A stretch of 37,582 bases of DNA. Source: CAZEVY01 sp964515555. GTDB lineage: Bacteria; Acidobacteriota; Terriglobia; Bryobacterales; Bryobacteraceae. A model generated the notes under the pieces. The model saw only the letters and a program-made list of their open reading frames with translations, did no database searches and was not told where the DNA came from. Shown piece after piece: positions 8,348 through 15,726 of this stretch; position 1 is the stretch's first letter, and every line of letters begins with the position of its first letter. The stretch lies in contig CAZEVY010000045.1 of the NCBI GenBank assembly GCA_964515555.1, forward strand, positions 1-37,582, written 5' to 3'. Both the position numbers and the translations under genes were made by a program.

Positions 8348-9781
8348 CTACTTCCGCTTCAACTCCGCCCAGTGCGTCAGCGCGTTGCCGGCCCGGCGAC
8401 TCGCGGTCGATAGCGCCGTCACCGCGCCGTTCAGCACATCTCCGCGAAGCTTGAGACTGACGCTCAGGTAGTGACGCCGGCGAATCGCGTCCTGGGTTTC
8501 GATCTCGCCCCGGAACCGGCCAACCAGGTACCCGCTTTCCACCCGCGCGTCGTTGAGCAACGTCCAGAATTGCGGGCCGAGCTTGACGTGCACGTCGCCA
8601 GAAGGCTGGAAGCGCATCGTGAAGGGCAACTCCTCCTGGTAGGTGACCAGTACGCCCGTCCATTCGCCGGACGGCAGGTTCCCCTTCTCGGGCGGCTTAG
8701 CCGCGGCGGGTCCGGGCGCGCCCCCCGCAAGCACGACGCCGAGGATCGCGCGCCGCACTTCGCCGACCAGCGGCGTGTTGGCGTTCGCCAGCACGACCAC
8801 CGCCAGCTTGTGTTCCGGCACGAGACTCAGCACCGTCGTCACGCCACCCATGCCGCCGGTGTGCGAGACGATACGCACGCCGCGCGGCTCGGCGATATCC
8901 CAACCGATGCCGTAGCCGGTGCGCGCGCCGGGTTCGCTGGTTGGCCGCTGCATCTCGTCGATCGAGTCGGCGGTGAGGATTTGCGTCTGATCCGTCAGAT
9001 TCGCCTTGAGGTGGAACATGCCGAAGCGCACCAAGTCGTGAGCGCTCGCGTAGACGGCCGAACCGCCCCGATGGTCGAAATCGTAATACGGGATCGGCAG
9101 CCCGTCGGCGCCGTAGCGGATGGCATGATTCTTCTCCTGCCGCGGCGCGATGCCCACCGACATGCGCGTGAGGCCCAACGGCAGGAACACCTCGCGGCGC
9201 ATGAAATCCTCGTACGACGCGCCGGATACGCGCGCGATCAGGTAGTCGAGGATTCCGTAGCCGAGATTGGAGTACTGGTAGCGCTCGCCGGGCGCGGTGA
9301 CCAGGTTCCCGTAGCGGCGGATGGTCTCGTCCATCGGGGGCGGACGCTCGGGTTCGTCTTCGTAGAAGAACTGGTAGTGCAACGGCAGCCCCGAAGTATG
9401 ATTGGCGACGCGGCGCACGGTGGCGAGGCGCGCGTCACCCGCACGGCCGGTGACGCCGGAGCGGCCGAGGTAGTCGTTGACCGGCTTGTCGAGGTCGACC
9501 CTGCCGCGCTGTTTGAGGACCATGAGGCCGGTGGCGGTGATGGGCTTCGAGATCGACGCGAGCGAGTACATGGTGTGCTCGGTGGCGGCGACACGGTTCT
9601 CGCGGTCGGCCCAGCCGAAGGCCTCCTCCCAGACGATCTTGCCGTCGCGCGCCACGGCCACGGCGATCGAGGGAACGCTCTGCGCAACGATCTCGCGGCG
9701 GATGATCTCGCGTACGGAATCGAAGGAATCGGCGGCGGCAGGCAATGCCGCCAGCAACCAGAGAAGGCGTCGTCGAAGCAC
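8348..9781 (-). CDS. Serine hydrolase, class C beta-lactamase/esterase fold
   Basis: 477 residues from a GTG start, with a signal peptide (LRRRLLWLLAALPAAADS), so probably periplasmic. Catalytic motifs of the AmpC/penicillin-binding family are present: S76-I-S-K79 (S-x-x-K), Y170-S-N (Y-x-N) and H307-T-G-G310 (the K/H-T-G box). The core ends near residue 345. A roughly 120-residue C-terminal domain follows, seen in many acidobacterial relatives. This group includes D-aminopeptidases, esterases and peptidoglycan hydrolases as well as beta-lactamases, so resistance should not be assumed. It begins one nucleotide after the stop of the Ser/Thr kinase gene, so the two are very likely co-transcribed. 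Confidence 0.9.
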   Translation of the reverse strand: MLRRRLLWLLAALPAAADSFDSVREIIRREIVAQSVPSIAVAVARDGKIVWEEAFGWADRENRVAATEHTMYSLASISKPITATGLMVLKQRGRVDLDKPVNDYLGRSGVTGRAGDARLATVRRVANHTSGLPLHYQFFYEDEPERPPPMDETIRRYGNLVTAPGERYQYSNLGYGILDYLIARVSGASYEDFMRREVFLPLGLTRMSVGIAPRQEKNHAIRYGADGLPIPYYDFDHRGGSAVYASAHDLVRFGMFHLKANLTDQTQILTADSIDEMQRPTSEPGARTGYGIGWDIAEPRGVRIVSHTGGMGGVTTVLSLVPEHKLAVVVLANANTPLVGEVRRAILGVVLAGGAPGPAAAKPPEKGNLPSGEWTGVLVTYQEELPFTMRFQPSGDVHVKLGPQFWTLLNDARVESGYLVGRFRGEIETQDAIRRRHYLSVSLKLRGDVLNGAVTALSTASRRAGNALTHWAELKRK

Positions 9782-9782
9782 C

Positions 9783-12437
9783 TTACCCTCCCGCCCGCAC
9801 GCGGCGGCGGATGTCCTCGAACCAGTTGAAGATGAAGTTCACCTGCGGCGGGCCGGCACGCCCCTCGTCCGGGGCCTTGAGAATCAGGAAACGCTTTCCG
9901 TCGGCGGAAACGTCGTAGGCCCCGCTGTTGCCCGTCGAAATCGGACCGGCCGAGAACAGCACCTTCGGTGTACCCGCACGGAAAGCCGCGCCGCCGTCGA
10001 CGTCGGCCATCAGGATCGCCTCCCGCGACCGGAACACCAGGCCGCGTCCGCCGCGAACCCAGCGCGGAAAGACGCCGCCGTCCACGGAAACCTGCCACTT
10101 TCCGCCTTCACCGGCCGAAGGTCGGACGTAAATCTGGTTCGCGCCCGATTCGTTCGACGCGTATGCGATCCACCTGCCGTCCGGCGAGTAGGTCGCGCTT
10201 TGCTCCGTAAAAGGAGTGGCAAGGAACGCCTTCGGAGTTCCTCCCGGCCAAGGCAGGACCATCAAGTCAGTCGACGGCTGTCCCCGTGCGAAAGATAGGA
10301 ACTTCCCGTCGGGCGACCAGCTCAACGGCACCACCCCGTCGGACGAATCGAGCAACTTCTCCGGCGGCGCGCTGCCGTCGGCGGGCGCCGACAGGATGGC
10401 GTCCTTGCCGGCGTCGACGCTGCGAAACGTAACGCGCTTTCCGTCCGGCGTCCAGACCGGCCGCCCGTTGTCGCCCTGAAACGTGAGCCGCGTCAGCGCG
10501 CCGCGTGCGATGTCGTAGATCCAGATGTCATCCTTGCCGCCGTCGCGGATGCTCGCGGCGACCTTCTGTCCGTCGGGCGAATAGCGAATGTCCAGGTACC
10601 GCCGCTCCGGCGCCGCAAACGCCTGCGCCTGCCCGCGCTCGTCGTGCAGGACCATGGCCCTGGTGATGTCCGCGGATTGGCCGGGGATGTAGGTGAGATC
10701 GCCGGTGAGCGAGGACGCAAAGAAGATCGCCCCTACCGAGCGAACGCCGAAAACTCCCTCCAGGATCGGAATCGGCGAGCCGGCCGCCTCGCCTCGCCGG
10801 GAATCGAACGGCAGCGCGAACAGCGATCCGGCTCGCCAATACACGATGTGCGAGTCCCCCGGTTTCCCGTCAATCAGACCTGTGGGAACCAGCCTGCCGA
10901 ACGCACCGCCCTCGAACAACGTCCGGTAGGCGCCCGTTTCCAGCGATAGGATCGCGATGCGGGCGTTGTCATAGCCAGCGGCGACGCCGATCGTAAAGAT
11001 CACGTGCTTTCCGTCGGGCGTGAACTCCGGCCAGCGATGTGTGACCTCTCCTTTCTTGGGATCGAGCCTGGTGAGCTCGGCCACGGGGCCGCCCGCGGCG
11101 GACACCCTCGAAAGTCCTCCCCGAATGTTGCCGAAGACGATCGATCCGTCGGGTCCCCACGTGGCGCCGAAGGTGCCGCCCGACGTGCAGATCGTCAGCG
11201 CGGCGCCGCCGGCGACCTGGATCTTCTTGTATGTCTGTTCGTGTACAAACCCGAGCCATTGTCCGTCGGGGGAAAAGAACGGAGTGTTGCCTCCATCGGT
11301 ACCGGCAATGGGGCGGGCATCGAGCTGGTCGAGCATGCGGACGTGGATCGGGCCAACGCCGCCGCGCTCGCCGGTCGAGTAGGCGATGCGGGAGCCGTCG
11401 CGCGACATGGCGATGAGGGACGGCGTGACACGCAGACCCGGTGCGGCCGTGGACATGTGGGCGACGCCGCGGGGAGGGGAGGGCCGGGGCCACAGCCGCC
11501 ATGTCGCGACACCGGCCGCGACGGTCGCCATCGCAAGCAACGCCCAGGGCAGCCAGGCGAGCCGTCGCGCGGGTGGCGGCGCGGCGACGGCGACCGAGTC
11601 GGGTGCGGGTTTCTCGGACAGAATGATGCGCGCCTCGCCGATGTCCCGCAGCCGGCGCTTGGGGTCCTTCTCCAGGCAGCGGGCCAGCAGCCTACGAAGG
11701 TTGGGTGGAGTCGATGCGGGCAGCAGCGTGAGGTCTGGGTCGTTCTTGAGAATCGTCGCCAGCGAGTCCGACATGGTCTCGCCGCCGAAGGCCTGGCTTC
11801 CGGTCAACAGCTCATAGAGCACCGCGCCGAAGGCGAAAATATCGCTCCGCTTGTCGACCGGCTTGCCGCGCGCCTGCTCGGGCGACATGTAGGCGGCCGT
11901 ACCGAGGAGCATTCCTGTTTTCGTGTATGCGCTCAGCGCCAGCGTCGGCGAATTGGCGCTGCTGCCGGACACCGGATCGTCGGCGAGGGCCTTGGCGAGT
12001 CCAAAGTCGAGGACCTTTACCTTGCCGTTCGGCGTGATCTTGATGTTGGCGGGTTTCAGGTCGCGATGCACGATGCCGCGTTCGTGGGCTTCTTCGAGCG
12101 CGTCGATCAACTGGTGGATGATTGGCATCAAGTCGTCGATCGCGATCGGGCCTTTGAGGTTCTCGCCCGGCACGTACTCCATGGCGAGAAACCGCACATC
12201 GTCGGACTGGTCGAGCCCGTGGATGGCGGCAATGTTGGGGTGATTGAGGGAGGCGAGGACCTGCGCTTCGCGCTCGAATCGGAGGAGCCGCTCGTTGTCA
12301 TTGGCGAAGGCGGCGGGGAGGACCTTCAGCGCAACATCGCGAGCCAGACGGGTGTCGCGGGCGAGATAGACTTCGCCCATGCCGCCGGCGCCGAGCTTTT
12401 CGGTCACCTGGTAATGGGCGAGCGTGCGGCCGATCAT
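9783..12437 (-). CDS. Membrane Ser/Thr protein kinase with PD40/TolB-like propeller
   Basis: 884 residues. An N-terminal Hanks-type kinase covers about 8-275. It has the glycine loop G16-A-G-G-M-G21, ATP-binding K38, catalytic H124-R-D126 with K128/N131, and D144-F-G; the APE-like SPEQARG follows. All catalytic residues are present, so it should be active. A single membrane helix (about 293-312) follows a Pro-rich linker. The C-terminal 550 residues are periplasmic beta-propeller repeats (SPDGQWLGFV, TPDGKHVIF, SPDGRWIAYASNESG and others) of the PD40/WD40-like type. This arrangement is common in Acidobacteriota and Planctomycetota, where the propeller is presumed to sense a ligand. The serine hydrolase starts 1 nt downstream. 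The upstream gap of 199 nt contains a hairpin (12462-12482). Confidence 0.95.
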   Translation of the reverse strand: MIGRTLAHYQVTEKLGAGGMGEVYLARDTRLARDVALKVLPAAFANDNERLLRFEREAQVLASLNHPNIAAIHGLDQSDDVRFLAMEYVPGENLKGPIAIDDLMPIIHQLIDALEEAHERGIVHRDLKPANIKITPNGKVKVLDFGLAKALADDPVSGSSANSPTLALSAYTKTGMLLGTAAYMSPEQARGKPVDKRSDIFAFGAVLYELLTGSQAFGGETMSDSLATILKNDPDLTLLPASTPPNLRRLLARCLEKDPKRRLRDIGEARIILSEKPAPDSVAVAAPPPARRLAWLPWALLAMATVAAGVATWRLWPRPSPPRGVAHMSTAAPGLRVTPSLIAMSRDGSRIAYSTGERGGVGPIHVRMLDQLDARPIAGTDGGNTPFFSPDGQWLGFVHEQTYKKIQVAGGAALTICTSGGTFGATWGPDGSIVFGNIRGGLSRVSAAGGPVAELTRLDPKKGEVTHRWPEFTPDGKHVIFTIGVAAGYDNARIAILSLETGAYRTLFEGGAFGRLVPTGLIDGKPGDSHIVYWRAGSLFALPFDSRRGEAAGSPIPILEGVFGVRSVGAIFFASSLTGDLTYIPGQSADITRAMVLHDERGQAQAFAAPERRYLDIRYSPDGQKVAASIRDGGKDDIWIYDIARGALTRLTFQGDNGRPVWTPDGKRVTFRSVDAGKDAILSAPADGSAPPEKLLDSSDGVVPLSWSPDGKFLSFARGQPSTDLMVLPWPGGTPKAFLATPFTEQSATYSPDGRWIAYASNESGANQIYVRPSAGEGGKWQVSVDGGVFPRWVRGGRGLVFRSREAILMADVDGGAAFRAGTPKVLFSAGPISTGNSGAYDVSADGKRFLILKAPDEGRAGPPQVNFIFNWFEDIRRRVRAGG

Positions 12438-12441
12438 TTCT

Positions 12442-12451
12442 CGCTACGTTA
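12442..12451 (-). promoter_or_regulatory. Shared 10-mer before kinase start
   Basis: The minus strand reads TAACGTAGCG, 4 nt before the kinase ATG. It is identical to the 10-mer before the TolC-like gene (7034-7043). Confidence 0.25.
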
Positions 12452-12461
12452 CCATGACGAC

Positions 12462-12482
12462 CGCCGCGCTATTTCCGCGGCG
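12462..12482. other. Perfect 7-bp inverted repeat upstream of kinase
   Basis: Arms CGCCGCG and CGCGGCG flank the 7-nt loop CTATTTC. It lies in the 12438-12636 gap between the PQQ gene stop and the kinase start. No T-tract follows on either strand, so it could be an attenuator-like stem, a protein-binding site or an mRNA-processing stem. I see no gene in the rest of this gap. Confidence 0.45.
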
Positions 12483-12636
12483 AGTTGTCGTTCGAAGACG
12501 TGTCGAGGGAAGAGAGCGACATCGAACGTACTTCCTCGCCGCCCTTGGGGCGCTCGGAGCGAGGCGGACGGTAATATCCACGTCGGCCGTGAGTCGCGGT
12601 TTGCCCGACAGGACCACGGCCTGCGCCCGCGTCCCG

Positions 12637-14055
12637 TTACTGGGGCGTCACCCCGAAGCAGTACATCGTCCCGGCAGTGCGGATGTAGAGGCGCCCGTCG
12701 GCGATGGCCGGCGTGGCGATGACCTGCTCGCCCAAATCGCTCGAGGAGATCTCCGACCATTCGGCGCCGGCCTTGAGAACGGTCGCCTTGCCGTCGTAGT
12801 TGACGAAGTAGACTTTGCCGTCGGCAGCGACAGGCGAGGCGTAGTAGTCGCCGATGGCGTTCTTGAGGCGCGCCTCGCCGAGAAGCTTGCCGGTGTCGGG
12901 GTCGAAGGTCGAGAGGATGCCGCCGTTGCGCACCGAGTAGATGACGTTCTCGTAGAGCAGCGGCGCGGTGACGTAGGGCAACCCCTTCATGTGGCGCCAG
13001 CCGACGTGCGTCTTGCTGACGTCGCCCTTGCCGTCGAGTTTGGTGCGCACCAGGCCGCCGCCGGCGAACGTCTCGGGGCTGAAGAAGCGCTTGAATTCCG
13101 CTTCGGTGACGGCGCCGTCATTGTCGCCGGTGTTCTTGTCGATGGACCGGAAGATGCGCCCCATGATCTGGTCGTTGACGCCCTGGCCGGCGACCTCGGT
13201 CAACTCGATCTTTCCGTTCTTGTCCTTGTCGTGCGCCTTCAGCATCTGTTCGAATGGCGGCGGTCCGGCGTCGGCGGGCTCGACGGTGTACACTGCGTCG
13301 CCGGCGACCAGCGGGAGCGCCGCGGGAGCGCTGGTGACGCCCTTGACCCACCACAGCCGCTCGCCGGTCTTCGCCTGGTAGCCGGTGAGTTCCACGGCCC
13401 CCGAGACGACGACCTGCGCCGGCCCGCGCGGCGGCGAGTAGAGCGACGGCGTCGAGTACGAACCCATGAATCCGATCGGGCGCTCGACCTTCCAGGCCTG
13501 TTTGCCGCTGCGCGCGTCCCAGGCGGCCAGATACGCCTGCTCGGGCGTGTCGACCAGCAGGATCACGTTGCCCTCGGCGTAGACCGGCGAGACGGCCATG
13601 CCCTGGATCGCGCCAAAGGGTCCGAGCTCGGCGCGCCACAGCTCTTTACCGTCGAAATCCCAGGCCACGAGGCCGAATTCGGGGAAGAAAACGAACAGCG
13701 CGCGGCCGTCGGTGGCGGGGGTCGGCGTGGCGGGGCCGTTGATGGGATGCGGAGTCTCGGTGCGCGACTTGGGGACGGCCCGGCGCCAGATCTGCTTGCC
13801 GGTGGAGGCGTCGAGGCACAGCAGCAGGCGCTCGTCGCCTTCGGCCGCCGCCAGGTAGAGCTTGCCGCCGATGACGATCGGCGATGCGTTGCCTCGCGGG
13901 ATCTTCGCCGACCAGACCACGTTGCGGTCCTTGCCGATTTCGGAGGGGAGATTGCGGTCGGCGGAGACGCCGGTGCCGTTGGGCCCGCGATAACGCGGCC
14001 AGTCGGATGCGAAGGCCAGGGACACGAGGACGAAAAGCGAGACAAGAGTACGCAT
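12637..14055 (-). CDS. Secreted PQQ-type beta-propeller protein with inserted EF-hands
   Basis: 472 residues. A signal peptide (MRTLVSLFVLVSLAFAS) is followed by DWPRYRGPNGTGVS, the opening of the PQQ-like quinoprotein propeller family in Acidobacteriota and Planctomycetota. Several blades carry the A-x-D-x-x-(T/S)-G-x-x-x-W signature (LDASTGKQIW, WDARSGKQAW, YQAKTGERLW). Between blades, residues 276-287 form a textbook EF-hand loop (D-K-D-K-N-G-K-I-E-L-T-E). Residues 309-320 form a second loop with Thr instead of Asp at position 1. Calcium binding is therefore likely at one site. No catalytic calcium/PQQ Glu-Asn-Asp set was identified, so it may be a non-enzymatic scaffold. The ATG at 14055 is favoured over the long open extension because it gives the signal peptide. 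The upstream kinase-like gene ends 41 nt away. Confidence 0.88.
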   Translation of the reverse strand: MRTLVSLFVLVSLAFASDWPRYRGPNGTGVSADRNLPSEIGKDRNVVWSAKIPRGNASPIVIGGKLYLAAAEGDERLLLCLDASTGKQIWRRAVPKSRTETPHPINGPATPTPATDGRALFVFFPEFGLVAWDFDGKELWRAELGPFGAIQGMAVSPVYAEGNVILLVDTPEQAYLAAWDARSGKQAWKVERPIGFMGSYSTPSLYSPPRGPAQVVVSGAVELTGYQAKTGERLWWVKGVTSAPAALPLVAGDAVYTVEPADAGPPPFEQMLKAHDKDKNGKIELTEVAGQGVNDQIMGRIFRSIDKNTGDNDGAVTEAEFKRFFSPETFAGGGLVRTKLDGKGDVSKTHVGWRHMKGLPYVTAPLLYENVIYSVRNGGILSTFDPDTGKLLGEARLKNAIGDYYASPVAADGKVYFVNYDGKATVLKAGAEWSEISSSDLGEQVIATPAIADGRLYIRTAGTMYCFGVTPQ

Positions 14056-14062
14056 AGCTTCC

Positions 14063-14068
14063 ACTATA
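14063..14068 (-). promoter_or_regulatory. Candidate -10 box for PQQ/EF-hand gene
   Basis: The minus strand reads TATAGT, 7 nt before the ATG, which predicts a leaderless or nearly leaderless transcript. Confidence 0.4.
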
Positions 14069-14096
14069 GACGGGCGGCCCGCGACTTCGTCGCGGC

Positions 14097-15698
14097 TCAA
14101 AACACCCGGTCCACGCCGACAACCTCGAAGCCGCCGCCGCGCTTGCGCAGGTAAACGTTGACGACGCGCCGGTCTTCGCCGGGCGCGCGGATGTCGGCGG
14201 CGACGTACGCCCCGTCGGAGGCGCTGCGCGCCTCGGCCGGAATCGTCGGGCCGCTCGCCGGGAGCGGTGTCTTCGCCGCAGTAGCGTTGTCGAAGCGCGA
14301 CCAGCCGATACGCCATGTGCGCGGGGCGGCCTTGAGGAACTTCACCGCCAGGTCGTCGAACTCCAGGCGATCTCCGGAAGCGCGGAAACCGTCGAGAGCG
14401 ATTCCGTCGGCGAGGTACGCGCGGCCGATCCTGTCGCGGCGGGCGATGAGGCATTTCGTCAGCCATTCGGCGGCCTCGGAGTCGCCGAACTCGCCGGTGG
14501 CGACGATGGCGCGGATCTCTTCGTCGGTGAAGGCCATGACCTGTCGCGCGGCCCACAAGGTGTCGGCGGGAAGGCGGTTGTTGAAGGCGGGGATCGGATA
14601 ATTCGGCTTCCATTTCCGGGGATCGAAGATCTCGTACTCGAAATTCCCGGCCGCGGGTATGTCGGGAAACTTCGCGCGCGCCCATCGCGGGACGTACAGG
14701 CCCAGCGAGAAGAACTGGGCCGTCGAGTAGTCCCATCCGAACAGATGTTCGTTGCCCGCGCGCGGACTCTTGGCGGTGAAGCTGTCGGAGCCGAGCGCGG
14801 CCCCGAAATCGATCAGGAAGTGTCTGACGAACGACACGCCGTTTTCCTCGACCAGGGTGTCGAGCGAGTTCAGCGACTTCACGTCGTTGTGTCCCAGCCA
14901 GGCGGCGAAGACGTGCAGTCCGCGGAGCTCGCGGCGATGTTCGTGGGGGACGACGTCGTTGGGATCGTCGCGCCGGGTCGAGTGGTAGCGGAACGGCCCC
15001 AAGGGCTTTCCGGGCAGGGCCAGGCTGGCGACCATGCGATAGCCTCGCTCCGGGTCGCGCGGCGCCTTCATCAGCAGCTCCGACAGGTCGCGGTCGTCCA
15101 TTTTGCGGAACTTGCCGCGCGCGTCGGTGATGCGCGTGTCGGGCGCGATCGCCAGCTGCTCGCGGCGAAAATACGCGATGTAATTCTCAGGGACGTTGTA
15201 GCCCAGCGCGTAAAAGAACTTCGACGCAATGACGTCGGCGGCGGAGGCCATCTCCGGGTTCGACTTGGGGTCGAACTTGACGAAGTAGCGCCTGCCGCGC
15301 GGGTCGACGATCGTGAAGCCGGGGGTAACGCCCTCGTTCTTCGCGGAAACCACTTTGAGCGGGCCGCTCACGTCGGGCGCGTTCGCGCTTCCGGGTCCGC
15401 GGACCAGTTCCGCGATCGTCATGCGGCGGAAGTAATGCCTGTTCTCGTACCAGGCGCTCGCCGGAACCTCGTCCACCGTGTTGACGTTTTGCGCGGGAAT
15501 CGGCGGACCCTGCTTGGGCTGGCGCTCGCCGGGTTTCCCGAACTGGTGGCTGAAATAGTCGTAATACTCGCTCAGTTTGCGGCTCTTGATCGTAGTGACG
15601 TTGCGCGGAGGAGGCTCGCGCCACAGCGGATCGTCGGGATAGAACTTCTGTGCGTGGGCGGCTGTGCAAAGGGCGCCCAGCGCGATCAGGCGCCGCAT
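14097..15698 (-). CDS. Secreted protein with kinase-fold-like motifs, function unknown
   Basis: 533 residues from the ATG at 15698, which gives a clean signal peptide (MRRLIALGALCTAAHAQ); a longer frame to 15770 only adds a non-signal extension. Family not recognised with certainty. Visible in order: GRRYFVKFD with Lys141, an acidic helix start PEMASAADVIASKFF (Glu149), G-H270-N-D272-V-K274-S-L-N277, then F-L-I-D297-F-G299-A-A. This spacing resembles the ATP-Lys, alpha-C Glu, catalytic HxDxKxxN loop and DFG of protein-kinase/HipA/PI-kinase-like folds, placed in an exported protein. Kinase activity is inference; no glycine-rich loop is obvious. It sits 28 nt downstream of the penicillin acylase and 41 nt upstream of the EF-hand propeller. 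Confidence 0.7.
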   Translation of the reverse strand: MRRLIALGALCTAAHAQKFYPDDPLWREPPPRNVTTIKSRKLSEYYDYFSHQFGKPGERQPKQGPPIPAQNVNTVDEVPASAWYENRHYFRRMTIAELVRGPGSANAPDVSGPLKVVSAKNEGVTPGFTIVDPRGRRYFVKFDPKSNPEMASAADVIASKFFYALGYNVPENYIAYFRREQLAIAPDTRITDARGKFRKMDDRDLSELLMKAPRDPERGYRMVASLALPGKPLGPFRYHSTRRDDPNDVVPHEHRRELRGLHVFAAWLGHNDVKSLNSLDTLVEENGVSFVRHFLIDFGAALGSDSFTAKSPRAGNEHLFGWDYSTAQFFSLGLYVPRWARAKFPDIPAAGNFEYEIFDPRKWKPNYPIPAFNNRLPADTLWAARQVMAFTDEEIRAIVATGEFGDSEAAEWLTKCLIARRDRIGRAYLADGIALDGFRASGDRLEFDDLAVKFLKAAPRTWRIGWSRFDNATAAKTPLPASGPTIPAEARSASDGAYVAADIRAPGEDRRVVNVYLRKRGGGFEVVGVDRVF

Positions 15699-15726
15699 GC
15701 CTTTATTCTGACACGCGTGGCGCGAG

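Noticed and set aside
8348..9781. Antibiotic-resistance beta-lactamase
   Set aside because: The motifs define only the wide class C/PBP-like fold; esterases and peptidases share them, so resistance cannot be claimed.
11004..12722. 572-codon plus-strand open frame
   Set aside because: Antisense to the kinase gene; crosses its start region with no start or ribosome-site support.
14056..14736. N-terminal extension of the PQQ protein frame
   Set aside because: Lies inside the kinase-like gene in another frame; the signal peptide begins at 14055.
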